A stretch of DNA of 64,000 nt from JBMNCQ01 sp049366715 (GTDB taxonomy: Bacteria > Bacillota > Peptococcia > Peptococcales > BICA1-8): the NCBI GenBank assembly GCA_049366715.1, contig JBMNCQ010000037.1, forward strand, positions 1 to 64,000, written 5' to 3'. A program made the translations under genes and the position numbers. Positions 1 to 8,671 of the stretch are shown piece by piece. Under the pieces are notes generated by a model. It was not told the DNA's origin. It ran no database searches and saw nothing but the letters and a program-made list of their open reading frames with translations. The first letter of the stretch is position 1, and each line of letters opens with the position of its first letter.

Positions 1-3
1 GTT

Positions 4-49
4 AGTGGCTTAGTTTTTTCCGAGCGAGTGGCTCACTTTTTTCTTGACA
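4..49. repeat. Tandem 23-bp imperfect repeat, IS-end-like
   Basis: Two copies in a row (4-26 and 27-49) start with AGTGGCT, then three variable bases, then TTTTTTC. Tandem terminal repeats of this look occur at ends of IS21-family elements, so the window may begin at the edge of an insertion sequence. No transposase is visible here, so the assignment is inference. Confidence 0.3.
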
Positions 50-218
50 TTCGCAGTCCTGCACACCTACACGGTTTCTTTTAAATCGAACCGTGTTTCA
101 AACACTATTCCGGTCTCCTTCGTTTTAGATAGCTATTCTTAAAAGCCACTTACCGAATCCATGTTAAATAGATAAAGTTAACTTGGATAATTAGTTAGAA
201 TGGTTATTCCACTTCATG

Positions 219-235
219 TTTTACCAAACCCACTT
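219..235 (+). promoter_or_regulatory. 17-bp motif shared with the cit operon leader
   Basis: TTTTACCAAACCCACTT lies upstream of the TRAP binding-protein gene. Its exact reverse complement is at 5232-5248, just before the amidohydrolase-cit operon. A 17-bp identity in two non-coding leaders flanking one putative regulator gene suggests a common operator, most simply for the PucR-type protein at 3527. Apart from this and the repeat at 4-49, the stretch 1-310 shows no gene. Confidence 0.5.
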
Positions 236-310
236 AAAAATGTGAAGAATGGAATTCCAGATAAGTTAAATTTCCAATCATTATCAAACAATTTTTGGGG
301 GGTAATAAAA

Positions 311-1357
311 ATGCAAAAAAAAGTTAGCTTAGTTATTCTAGTTGCGGTTATGCTTTTATGCATAGTTGTTACAGGATGCGGCAAAAATGCGGAAGCTCCT
401 TCCGGAAGCAGTTCGGGGAGTAACGATCAAACACCGGCAGAGGTTAAAGTATTAAAAATTTCCAATGGATACGCTCCAACCCATCCATACAATCTCGCTT
501 TAAAAGAATTCAAAGAAACTGTTGAATCCAAGACAAATGGAGCAATCCGGGTCGATATTTATGACAGTGCGGTGATGGGTACTTCCCAGGATGAAATCGA
601 AGCTGTTATGAGTGGAACTGAAGATGCGGCGGTGGTTGCGGCTTTATCCATGTGGCAAAACTGGTCGGATATTGCAGCTATTGAAGAAGTTCCTTTCCTT
701 TTCCCGGATGCCAAAACAGCCAGAGCTGCTTTTCATGGTGATTTTGGACAAAAAGTAATCGATCAGGTTATCACTGCCAACAATGTTAAGGCACTCGGCG
801 TATGGGAGTTTGGCTTCCGTCATATTACCAACAATGTTAGACCTATTGTCGAACCCAGCGATATGCAAGGTATAAAATTCAGAGTGGGACCTTCCCAGAT
901 CCGGTTGGAAGCGTTTCAGGCCCTTGGCGCTAATATAATGTCGGTTGCCTGGAATGAATTGTTCACCGCATTACAGCAAAAGACTGTCGACGGTCAGGAA
1001 AACCCGATCATGACGATTGAATCTTCCGGGTTCGGCGAGGTACAGAAATACTTGTCCCTCTCCGGTCATGTTTACAATTCAGGATTTTTTATCATTAACC
1101 CCGATTATTTCAACAGCCTGACTCCGGAACAGCAGAAAATTGTTGCCGATGCGGCAGAGGCCGGTGGATATCGCACTGAAGAATTAAACGATGAACTGGA
1201 AGGACAGGCTATCGAAAAATTAAAAAACCAGGGTGTGGAAGTGAATGACACCGTTGATAAAGAAGCATTCAAAAAAGCCATGCAGCCGGTATGGGAAGAG
1301 TTCAGAGAAAAATATGGAAACGAGCTGCTTGATTTGGCGTTATCCTATGTCAAGTAA
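311..1357 (+). CDS. TRAP transporter substrate-binding lipoprotein (DctP family)
   Basis: Extracytoplasmic solute receptor of a tripartite ATP-independent periplasmic (TRAP) system, 348 residues. The N-terminus is a lipoprotein signal: Met-Gln-Lys-Lys, a hydrophobic stretch, and the lipobox VVTGC with the acylated Cys near residue 24. The family core follows, including the conserved region around ALGVWEFGFRHITNN that precedes the carboxylate-binding Arg segment (IKFRVGPSQ). The ATG at 311 was chosen because a GGGGGG ribosome site lies 9 bases upstream; the reading frame is open further upstream but without signal-peptide character. It is followed by the two membrane subunits. DctP receptors bind organic acids; with the citrate-lyase genes downstream, a di- or tricarboxylate or a derivative is likely, but this is inference. 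Confidence 0.93.
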   Translation: MQKKVSLVILVAVMLLCIVVTGCGKNAEAPSGSSSGSNDQTPAEVKVLKISNGYAPTHPYNLALKEFKETVESKTNGAIRVDIYDSAVMGTSQDEIEAVMSGTEDAAVVAALSMWQNWSDIAAIEEVPFLFPDAKTARAAFHGDFGQKVIDQVITANNVKALGVWEFGFRHITNNVRPIVEPSDMQGIKFRVGPSQIRLEAFQALGANIMSVAWNELFTALQQKTVDGQENPIMTIESSGFGEVQKYLSLSGHVYNSGFFIINPDYFNSLTPEQQKIVADAAEAGGYRTEELNDELEGQAIEKLKNQGVEVNDTVDKEAFKKAMQPVWEEFREKYGNELLDLALSYVK

Positions 1358-1497
1358 AATTTAAAAACGAACGATACTTCTTGCGGCAGTGAATTTGCAA
1401 AAAAAAATTTCATGCCGCAAGAAAGTATTGATCAAAACCGGTTCCGATAAGCTACAAAGGTCAACATAGCAATAACTTGAAGAAGGGAGGAACCATT

Positions 1498-1995
1498 TTG
1501 AAAAGCATTTTATTTAAAATTGTTTGGCTATTGAAAGTAATTTGTGCGGTTGAAATGGTAGCAATAGTAGTAGTCACATTCGGGCAGGTAATCTGCCGCT
1601 ATGTTTTAAAATCAAGTATTTTTTGGGCAGAAGAATTTGCGGCTTATAGTATGCTGTGGGTGATTTTTTTGGCTTCGGCGATTGGTGTTTTTGAAGGATC
1701 CCATACCCGGATCGATTTTTTTATCAAAGCTTTTCCGGAAAAATACAGGCATTTTCTTGAAGCGGCGACGAATATGATTTGTATTATTTTTATGGGGCTA
1801 CTTTGTTATTATACCGTGCCGGTCATCCAAATGAATATGAAAACGGTCAGTTCGGTTATGAAAGTTCCCCTCGCTATTTTATCCATTGCAGTATTTGTGG
1901 GAGGTGTATTAATGGCCTTATTTTTTGCTGTCCATGCCTATTGTCATTTAACCGGAAAGTCCATTAATCAAGATGGAGGCAGGGAAGCATGTTAG
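1498..1995 (+). CDS. TRAP transporter small permease (DctQ family)
   Basis: Small membrane subunit of the TRAP system, 165 residues with four predicted membrane segments. The motif ICRYVLKSSIFWAEEFAAY is the DctQ signature (R-Y and W-x-E-E). The start is TTG at 1498, seven bases after a GGGAGG ribosome site; an in-frame TTG at 1477 has no such site. The end overlaps the large permease gene by seven bases, so the two are translationally coupled. It pairs with the receptor at 311 and the DctM subunit at 1989. Confidence 0.92.
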   Translation: MKSILFKIVWLLKVICAVEMVAIVVVTFGQVICRYVLKSSIFWAEEFAAYSMLWVIFLASAIGVFEGSHTRIDFFIKAFPEKYRHFLEAATNMICIIFMGLLCYYTVPVIQMNMKTVSSVMKVPLAILSIAVFVGGVLMALFFAVHAYCHLTGKSINQDGGREAC

Positions 1996-3272
1996 CATTA
2001 TTATTTGTCATATTAATTATTGCATTACTGCTGGGTATTCCTGTCAGTTTTTCTATCGGTATCAGCGCGATGACCTATATCCTCGTTGAAGGACAGGTTC
2101 CACCAATAGTGGTTGTTCAAAATTTAATCAAAGGTGCTAATTCGTATACAATGCTTGCCCTCCCGCTTTTTATTTTTTCAGGTGCGATCATGGTTTATGG
2201 AACAACCCCGCGGCTTTTACGTTTTGCCAACATGATCTTAGGCAGAATTCCGGGTGGGTTGGGCGCTGCCGGTGTTACGGCCTGTGCATTTTTCGGTGCG
2301 ATTTCCGGTTCCGGTGTAGCAACTACTGCAGCTATCGGAAGTATTATTGCCCCGGAGATGGTGGAAAAAGGATATCAAAAAGGCTTTACCGCCTCTTTGA
2401 TTGCAGGGGCAGGTGTTTTGGGCGGAGTAATTCCTCCCAGCCTGACATTTGTCGTTTATGCTCAGGCCGCAGGGGTTTCCATTGGGGACATGTTTTTGGC
2501 CGGCATTATTCCCGGCTTTATATGTGCGGCAATGCTTGCTTTACTGTGTATCATCTTCGCCAGAAAAAAAGGCTGGGGACTGGCCGGAAAAGAAGAGATA
2601 TACCGGTATACGGCTAAAAACAGAATAATTATCACGTTAGATGCCCTTGCTCCTCTAATGATGCCGGTCATTATTTTAGGCGGGGTTTTTTCGGGGATTA
2701 TTACTCCGACAGAATCTGCGGTTATCGCTACAGTGTATGCTTTTATTTTGGCCGTATTTGTTTACAGAGAATTATCACTGAAAGAATTTATTGGAGTAGC
2801 AGCAAACAGTGCGGTATCCAGCGCGGTTATTATGCTTATTATTGCCTTTGCTAATCCATTTGGCTGGATTTTAACAACCCGGAATATGGCTTCCACAATT
2901 GCCAACAGTATTCTTCAAATCAGTAGTAATCCCGCAGTTATTTATGTTCTTATTGCCGTTGTCCTTGTATTTCTTGGCACCTTTATGGAAGGATTTTCAA
3001 TCATTATTCTGACGACTTCTATTTTCTTACCGGTTATGAAGCATCTTGGCATCAGCCCGATCGCCTATGGCGCTGTTCTTTGTATGGCTATTGCAATTGG
3101 CGGTGTGACCCCGCCGCTCGCCGTTTGCTTGTTCACATCCTGTAGGATTTTAAAAATGAGAATAGAAGAAACAATCCCCGATGTGTTCTGGATTTTAGCA
3201 GTGATGATTTTTGCAACGGGGCTTGTTATGATTTTCCCGCAAATGGCAACATTTTTACCGACTCATTTTTAA
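1989..3272 (+). CDS. TRAP transporter large permease (DctM family)
   Basis: Large, sodium-coupled membrane subunit of the TRAP transporter, 427 residues, about 12 hydrophobic segments. Recognisable DctM blocks are ALPLFIFSGAIM, the glycine-rich FFGAISGSGVATTAAIGS, the GVLGGVIPPSLTFVVY loop and GVITPTESA-like GIITPTESAVIA near residue 240; a GGVTPPLAVCLF block lies near the C-terminus. It overlaps dctQ by seven bases and completes a dctPQM set. It carries the substrate captured by the lipoprotein receptor into the cytoplasm, where the amidohydrolase and citrate-lyase-type enzymes encoded downstream could act on it. Confidence 0.95.
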   Translation: MLALLFVILIIALLLGIPVSFSIGISAMTYILVEGQVPPIVVVQNLIKGANSYTMLALPLFIFSGAIMVYGTTPRLLRFANMILGRIPGGLGAAGVTACAFFGAISGSGVATTAAIGSIIAPEMVEKGYQKGFTASLIAGAGVLGGVIPPSLTFVVYAQAAGVSIGDMFLAGIIPGFICAAMLALLCIIFARKKGWGLAGKEEIYRYTAKNRIIITLDALAPLMMPVIILGGVFSGIITPTESAVIATVYAFILAVFVYRELSLKEFIGVAANSAVSSAVIMLIIAFANPFGWILTTRNMASTIANSILQISSNPAVIYVLIAVVLVFLGTFMEGFSIIILTTSIFLPVMKHLGISPIAYGAVLCMAIAIGGVTPPLAVCLFTSCRILKMRIEETIPDVFWILAVMIFATGLVMIFPQMATFLPTHF

Positions 3273-3428
3273 GGTACGGTCATGAGGGAAAAGTTCTGGA
3301 TACTTTTTTCAGTTGTTATCCCACAGCCCTTAAAACAGCAACTGTTACCTGTGGCCTGATATTATTGATTGATTACAGATTTGAGCAATATTTGCTGAGG
3401 GGAAAGCTGAGTTAAATATTTAAACGGT

Positions 3429-3468
3429 TTCAAGTACCATCCGTCAATGATCCCGGCTGGTACTTGAA
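3429..3468. promoter_or_regulatory. Inverted repeat ahead of the PucR-type gene
   Basis: Perfect 11-bp arms TTCAAGTACCA (3429-3439) and TGGTACTTGAA (3458-3468) flank an 18-base loop. There is no T-tract, so it is either a weak end for the transporter transcript or an operator near the regulator's promoter. Nothing else is evident in 3273-3526. Confidence 0.4.
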
Positions 3469-3526
3469 GTTGTTTCCGAAACAAATCTACTATGGTTATC
3501 ACTTAGAAATGGAGAGAAGGGATATC

Positions 3527-5089
3527 ATGACTATTCAGCTGGAAATTATTTGCGGACTGTATGAAAAATACACTCCTTCAGGTCAAATTCTCAGTATGCA
3601 GCTAAAACAGCAAGATGCTGTGATTAAAGGGGTTGTGTTATACCAGAAAGAAGTACCGCTTTCCGAAGAATTTCTTTATCTTTTGCAAGAAGATGATTTG
3701 GAAGAGCTGGATGTGGATTTTGCCAAGACATATTCTTTTCTCTGTATCGGGCAAAACATTCTTGAAAAAACGGCTATAAGCCAGACAAATTCTAATCTCA
3801 TTGTCATTCAATCGGATGCCAAGCTTTATGAAATATTTTATTTGTTACAAAAAATTGTTTCTGATTATGAAATCTGGAAATCTCAACTGTGGCGAAAGGC
3901 AGTGGAAAGTAACAGTATTCCTTCCATTTTCAAAAGTTGCACAAAATATTTGGATTTTCCGTTTTTACTCGTTGATGCCAATCTGAGAATTATTGCCCGG
4001 TCGGAAGAAGGCGCCTTTGAAGAGAGTGAGGAATTAAATCAGCTTTGGCAGGCCGATTATTTTCCGTCCTATATAGCACCCATGAATTCTACGGCAGCCG
4101 GATTTTTAAGCAGGTATACTTATAAACAAAACATGAATCTGAAATTTTTTAGCGTTGAGCTGATATTGTTTAATCTGGTAGCTTTAGAAAAAAAATGCGG
4201 TACATTGGTTCTCTTGAATTGGCAAGGTAAGGTACAAGATTATCACATCGTCATTGCCAACAATATTATCGATATTTTTGCCCAGGTTATGGTACTTCAC
4301 AAGTATTACCAACCCCATTATGAAAACCCGTTTGACAGGTTATTGGTCGATATCCTTAACGATAAGAAGGTTTTTTCTAAACAGATAGAAGAACAACTCT
4401 CCTACATTGGCTGGAATATGGATGATTATTTTTATTTTATAAAATTCAAAAGACTGAATGACACCAAAGAAGATTTAAGTTTTTCCCATTTAGGGGAAAC
4501 GCTGGAACATTTAATTCCTAATTCGCGTTATTTAAAATACGACAGAGTGATGTTTTATATCGTCAATCGAAGCAAAAATAATATGATTTATTATAAAGAT
4601 ATCGAAAAAAAGATTTATCAGATTATCAAAAATTATGAAATTTCTGTGGGAATCAGCAATACCTTTAAAAATTTCGAGGAGTTATACAATTGCAAAAATC
4701 AACCGGATCTTGCTGTAGAATATGGAATGCCTATCAACCCTCACGATAAACTATATTCTTATGAAGTATATATGCTCTATCATATGATTGATATCTGTGC
4801 AACGGTGATGGATGTCAGGACGTTGATTCATCCGTCGGTAAAACTCTTATGGGAACATGATGAAAAAAACGGTTCTGATTATGTCCAGACGCTCCAGGCC
4901 TATCTGCATTATGACCGGGCAGTACAAAGAGGGGCAGATTTTTTATATATCCATAAAAACACTTTCACATACCGCATGAATAAAATTGAGAAACTAATCG
5001 GAACAAAAATCAGTGATGAATTTCGCATCACATATTTGCTAATATCCTGCACTATTGTCAAGTACCTTCAGAAGTATAAGAAAAATTAG
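3527..5089 (+). CDS. PucR/CdaR-type transcriptional regulator
   Basis: Putative one-component regulator of 520 residues. The C-terminal end (about 455-520) is a PucR/CdaR helix-turn-helix: a block with YLHYDRAVQRGADFLYIHKN, then TFTYRMNKIEKLIG, the family's H-x-N-T-x-x-Y-R signature. The middle part resembles the GGDEF-like fold that precedes this domain in CdaR proteins, and the N-terminus (purine-catabolism-like region) is divergent. The ATG at 3527 was chosen for the GGAGAGAAGGG ribosome site; an in-frame TTG at 3464 lies within the upstream inverted repeat. It sits between the transporter and the amidohydrolase-cit operon, and matching 17-bp motifs lie at both, so it is the obvious local regulator. 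The effector is unknown. Confidence 0.85.
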   Translation: MTIQLEIICGLYEKYTPSGQILSMQLKQQDAVIKGVVLYQKEVPLSEEFLYLLQEDDLEELDVDFAKTYSFLCIGQNILEKTAISQTNSNLIVIQSDAKLYEIFYLLQKIVSDYEIWKSQLWRKAVESNSIPSIFKSCTKYLDFPFLLVDANLRIIARSEEGAFEESEELNQLWQADYFPSYIAPMNSTAAGFLSRYTYKQNMNLKFFSVELILFNLVALEKKCGTLVLLNWQGKVQDYHIVIANNIIDIFAQVMVLHKYYQPHYENPFDRLLVDILNDKKVFSKQIEEQLSYIGWNMDDYFYFIKFKRLNDTKEDLSFSHLGETLEHLIPNSRYLKYDRVMFYIVNRSKNNMIYYKDIEKKIYQIIKNYEISVGISNTFKNFEELYNCKNQPDLAVEYGMPINPHDKLYSYEVYMLYHMIDICATVMDVRTLIHPSVKLLWEHDEKNGSDYVQTLQAYLHYDRAVQRGADFLYIHKNTFTYRMNKIEKLIGTKISDEFRITYLLISCTIVKYLQKYKKN

Positions 5090-5220
5090 CACTGCAGCTG
5101 TCTTTTGATTTACAATTACTGGAATCCATAACAGTCGTTGGTTTATAGCAAACAAAAAAACAGGGTGATAATCGTTTGCTAATACATGATGAGACGGACA
5201 ATAAAAAGAAATATAATATG

Positions 5221-5248
5221 ACCAAACCAAAAAGTGGGTTTGGTAAAA
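5221..5248. promoter_or_regulatory. Hairpin/operator before the amidohydrolase-cit operon
   Basis: ACCAAACC (5221-5228) and GGTTTGGT (5237-5244) form an 8-bp inverted repeat with an 8-base loop. The right half, extended to 5232-5248, is the exact reverse complement of the motif at 219-235. It lies 28 bases before the operon's first ATG and is a candidate binding site for the PucR-type regulator. Confidence 0.5.
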
Positions 5249-5275
5249 GTCTGCATATGAAGGGATTAGTATACC

Positions 5276-6454
5276 ATGTTTAAATTAATCAAAAATGGGA
5301 ATGTATTTACACCGGATAAACTTGGGCAATGCGATATCTTAATTGCAGCAGATAAAATTGTACAAATTGCGGAGAAGGTTAAAGCACCTGAGAATCTGGA
5401 CGTCGAAATTATTGATGCCACCGGCAAATTTGTTGTACCTGGTTTTGTGGAATCACATACACATTTTCTGGGTGCAGGAGGTATCGACGGACCATCTTCC
5501 CGGAGCAGTGAAGCAAGTCTGAGTGCTTTTGCCAGAGCTGGGATTACAACGGCAATTTCACCTTTGGGTTCCGATCACATTGCCAATCATTTGCCGCGTC
5601 TTTTGATTAAGGCCAGAGCACTTGAACAGGAAGGACTAACAACCTATATTCTAACCGGCGGTTTCCATTTTCCTTTGCCCAATCTCACGGGTTCGATCAT
5701 TACCGACTTGTCGTTTATTGACAAAATAATCGGTGTCAAAATGGCCATGTTTGAGAAAAATGCGTCAAGACTCACTCCAATCGAATATATGAATACCATC
5801 CGGGATGTCCGTTTAGGCGCTAAGATGGGCAACAAAGCCGGTGTGATTCATACCCATATCGGAGAAAGGGCAGGGAGTTTTGAAGAGATTGCTGCCGTAT
5901 ATGCAGAGCTGGGAATTCCTGCCTCCATGTTTGTGGCCACGCACGTTAACCAGAGTAGTGATGTTTTAAAACGGACGCTGGCAGGAGCAAAAAGAGGATT
6001 ATGTGTTGACATTACTGCGACTATGACACCGGACCGAGAAACCACAAAATCTGCTATCCCGCCGGGAGAGGCTGTTCAGTTGTTCTTAGATGCCGGAATA
6101 CCCTTAGCAAACATTACCATGAGTTCGGATTCTAACGCCGGTGTTGATTTTGCAACCGGTCCTGGTACGCTGACTCCAATTGATGCGGCTTATAGAGAAA
6201 TGAAAAAAATGATTTTAGCAGGATTTTTTACTTTGGAAGATGCCTTAAAGTTAATTACACTTCATCCGGCCCAAAGATATGGTTTGGAAGCCTCTAAAGG
6301 TAGTCTTGAGGTATCAAAGGCTGCCGATCTGGTTCTTTTGACAAAGGAACTGGATATTGACACAGTGCTGGCCAAAGGAAAATTTCTTTTGAAAAACGGA
6401 CAAGTCATGGCACGAAGTGTTTATGAAGAGTCATATTTGCGAGTTCTTCAGTGA
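5276..6454 (+). CDS. Isoaspartyl-dipeptidase-like (IadA family) amidohydrolase
   Basis: Metal-dependent hydrolase of 392 residues related throughout to beta-aspartyl dipeptidase IadA. All expected binuclear-zinc ligands are visible: His61 and His63 (SHTHFLGAGG), the carbamylated Lys155 (IIGVK), His194 (HTHIGER), His223 (ATHVNQ) and Asp285 (SSDSNAG). IadA cleaves amide bonds to the side-chain carboxyl of aspartate. The gene is four bases from citC and clearly heads the citrate-lyase-type operon, which is not a usual place for IadA; that suggests it opens an amide or ring of a compound feeding the lyase. Substrate unknown; a real isoaspartyl peptidase or a related lactamase/hydantoinase activity are alternatives. 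Ribosome site GAAGGG lies upstream of the ATG. Confidence 0.82.
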   Translation: MFKLIKNGNVFTPDKLGQCDILIAADKIVQIAEKVKAPENLDVEIIDATGKFVVPGFVESHTHFLGAGGIDGPSSRSSEASLSAFARAGITTAISPLGSDHIANHLPRLLIKARALEQEGLTTYILTGGFHFPLPNLTGSIITDLSFIDKIIGVKMAMFEKNASRLTPIEYMNTIRDVRLGAKMGNKAGVIHTHIGERAGSFEEIAAVYAELGIPASMFVATHVNQSSDVLKRTLAGAKRGLCVDITATMTPDRETTKSAIPPGEAVQLFLDAGIPLANITMSSDSNAGVDFATGPGTLTPIDAAYREMKKMILAGFFTLEDALKLITLHPAQRYGLEASKGSLEVSKAADLVLLTKELDIDTVLAKGKFLLKNGQVMARSVYEESYLRVLQ

Positions 6455-6457
6455 ATT

Positions 6458-7504
6458 ATGCTGAAAGTGAAAGGAAGGGATACGGATATTATTTACGAAT
6501 CTCGTATTAAGGATTTAAACATATTAAATGAGCTTTTTGCCTCGTTTGATTTACATGATGTTACGAATACAGATTACACTGTAGGCATTTTTGAGGATAA
6601 AAAACTTATTGGCACAGGTTCTTTGAAAGGTGATATTCTCATGGGAATTGCGGTGGACCGGGCTCAGCAGGGCTGCGGGATCTCGGGCAGGATACTTTCC
6701 CATTTGTTAAAAGTAGCAGTGGAACGCGGGATTCAAACGCTTTACATTTTTACCAGACCGGAAAAAGAAGGTGCATTTTCATCTTTCGGATTTAAGCCGG
6801 TTATTAATGTTCCGCCTTATGCCGCCATGCTGGAGTGGGGAAATAAACCTCTCGCAACGTTTCAAAAGCGACTGTCCGAAATTGTCTTTGCAAACTGTCC
6901 GCGGGCTGCGGCTATTGTTATAAATGCGAATCCTTTCACAAAAGGACATCAGTTTTTGGTGGAAAAAGCTGCCGGGGAGAATGACTTTGTATATGTGATT
7001 GTTGTGGAAGAAAATATCAGTGATTTTCCTTTTAAAGTCAGATTTGATTTGACACAAAAAGGAATAGCCCATTTGAATAATGTCAAGGTATTATCCGGAG
7101 GGAAATATGTAGTGTCACCTTTCATTTTTCCGTCTTATTTTACGCCAAAAGATAAGTTGGCTGAAACCCATGCGTCTGTTGATTCAGAACTTTTTGCCAA
7201 ATATATCGCACCTGTTTTGAACATTAAGTCCAGGTATGCGGGCACAGAACCTTATAATCAGGAAAAAAATATTTACCAGGAAATCCTGAAAGAGCGTTTG
7301 CCGGAACATGGTATATCCGTTGTTGAAATCGAGAGAGCAACGATTAAGGATATGCCAATCAGCGCTTCGCTTGTTCGAAAGCTTATCCGGGAAGACAACT
7401 TCCCTGAAGTTGCAGAATATGTTCCGCAGACGACTTATCAATTTTTGCTAAGTGGCGAGGCAAAACCGATTATAGCTAAGATCCAAAGCAATAATGAAAC
7501 CTAA
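6458..7504 (+). CDS. citC: [Citrate (pro-3S)-lyase] ligase CitC
   Basis: Acetate:SH-citrate-lyase ligase, 348 residues, which acetylates the prosthetic-group thiol of the lyase acyl carrier protein using ATP, switching the enzyme on. The N-terminal part (about 10-125) is a GNAT-like acetyltransferase fold. The nucleotidyltransferase part begins near 148 with the nucleotide-binding NPFTKGH (158-164) and ends with the ISASLVR motif near 308. It starts three bases after the amidohydrolase stop and its 3' end abuts citD, so it is in the same transcript. The order C-D-E-F-X-G is the classical citrate-lyase order. Confidence 0.95.
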   Translation: MLKVKGRDTDIIYESRIKDLNILNELFASFDLHDVTNTDYTVGIFEDKKLIGTGSLKGDILMGIAVDRAQQGCGISGRILSHLLKVAVERGIQTLYIFTRPEKEGAFSSFGFKPVINVPPYAAMLEWGNKPLATFQKRLSEIVFANCPRAAAIVINANPFTKGHQFLVEKAAGENDFVYVIVVEENISDFPFKVRFDLTQKGIAHLNNVKVLSGGKYVVSPFIFPSYFTPKDKLAETHASVDSELFAKYIAPVLNIKSRYAGTEPYNQEKNIYQEILKERLPEHGISVVEIERATIKDMPISASLVRKLIREDNFPEVAEYVPQTTYQFLLSGEAKPIIAKIQSNNET

Positions 7505-7523
7505 AACAGGAGGAAAAGGGAGA

Positions 7524-7796
7524 ATGGATATCAAAAAAACAGCTATTTGCGGTTCATTAGAATCGAATGATATTCTGGTCACCGTGAAACCGGGCGAAGG
7601 AGATATAGAGATTGTCGTTGATTCTATTGTCAGAGTCCAGTTTGGGGATCAGATCGAAGCGTTAATCAGATCTCAACTGGCGGAAATGGGCGTGCAAAAT
7701 ATTTCCGTATACGTTCAGGATAGAGGCGCTATTGACTGCATCATCAGAGCAAGGTTAGAAACAGCAGTATTACGGGCACAGGAGGGGATATCGTAA
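7524..7796 (+). CDS. citD: Citrate lyase acyl carrier protein (gamma subunit) CitD
   Basis: Small acyl carrier subunit of 90 residues carrying the 2'-(5''-phosphoribosyl)-3'-dephospho-CoA group. Ser14 in GSLESNDILV is the attachment site by comparison with known CitD proteins, and the C-terminal CIIRARLETAVLRA is also typical. The ATG at 7524 follows an AGGAGGAAAAGGGAG ribosome site; an in-frame ATG at 7494 overlaps the end of citC and would add ten atypical residues. Its stop overlaps the citE start (TAATG). It works with CitE and CitF in the lyase complex. Confidence 0.95.
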   Translation: MDIKKTAICGSLESNDILVTVKPGEGDIEIVVDSIVRVQFGDQIEALIRSQLAEMGVQNISVYVQDRGAIDCIIRARLETAVLRAQEGIS

Positions 7797-8671
7797 TGAA
7801 AAGACGTACTGCCCTGTTTATGCCGGGAAACAATGCTTCTATGATTTTAAACGCCGGAATTCATGGCGCTGACGGGATTATTTTGGATTTGGAAGACGCC
7901 GTTGCCCCCGGTGAAAAAGACGCGGCAAGAATTATGGTCAGAAATGCATTAAAAACCATGAAATATTCCTGTGAAATTCTGGTTCGGATTAATGGTCTTT
8001 CTACTGCGTTTTGGAAGCCCGACTTAAACTATATTGTTCCCTATGCCCCGGACGCGCTGGTCATACCTAAATGTGAATACACAGAAGAAATTAAAATGCT
8101 GGACGATTATATTACCAACATTGAAAAGGAGAACAACATTTCTGTCGGCAGCGTAAAGTTAATGTGTCTTCTGGAAAGCGCTACGGGGATTAAAAACGGA
8201 TATGAAATAGCTTCCGCCAGTTCACGGGTCGAAAGTATTGCTCTGGGTGCCATCGATCTTACGTATGATTTAGGCACCGAACTTTCCGATGATGGAGCCG
8301 AAATGCAGTACAGCCGGGCAAAAATGCTCATTGATGCCCGGGCGGCAGGGGTTTATGCGTATGACACCTCTTATCCTGATGTGGAAAATATCGAAGGTTT
8401 AATCAAGTGGACAAAATTTTGCAAAGCACTTGGCTATGATGGAAGACCGGTTATTTCCCCGAGCCATGTCAATTATGTTAATGAAATTTTTACCCCTTCC
8501 CAGGAAGAGATTGCTTATGCCCAGGAAGTACTTGACGCAACCGAAGAAGGGGTCAGACAGGGGAAAGGTGCAGTAACGCTCCACGGTTCCATGCTTGACG
8601 CCCCACATATTAAACGGGCCCGGCAGGTACTGGAACTGGCAAATGCAATAAAACGGGGGGGCAGAAAATGA
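7796..8671 (+). CDS. citE: Citryl-ACP lyase (beta subunit) CitE
   Basis: Beta subunit of 291 residues that cleaves the citryl-S-ACP intermediate to acetyl-S-ACP and oxaloacetate (HpcH/HpaI aldolase fold, Mg-dependent). Visible family features are RTALFMPGN at the start, DLEDAV (31-36), the substrate Arg in VRING (64), Glu127 in LLESATG and Asp154 in GAIDLTYD as metal ligands. It is coupled to citD by a TAATG overlap and to citF by ATGA. The CitE family also contains citramalyl- and malyl-type lyases, so the true substrate of this complex may be a citrate relative. Confidence 0.95.
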   Translation: MKRRTALFMPGNNASMILNAGIHGADGIILDLEDAVAPGEKDAARIMVRNALKTMKYSCEILVRINGLSTAFWKPDLNYIVPYAPDALVIPKCEYTEEIKMLDDYITNIEKENNISVGSVKLMCLLESATGIKNGYEIASASSRVESIALGAIDLTYDLGTELSDDGAEMQYSRAKMLIDARAAGVYAYDTSYPDVENIEGLIKWTKFCKALGYDGRPVISPSHVNYVNEIFTPSQEEIAYAQEVLDATEEGVRQGKGAVTLHGSMLDAPHIKRARQVLELANAIKRGGRK

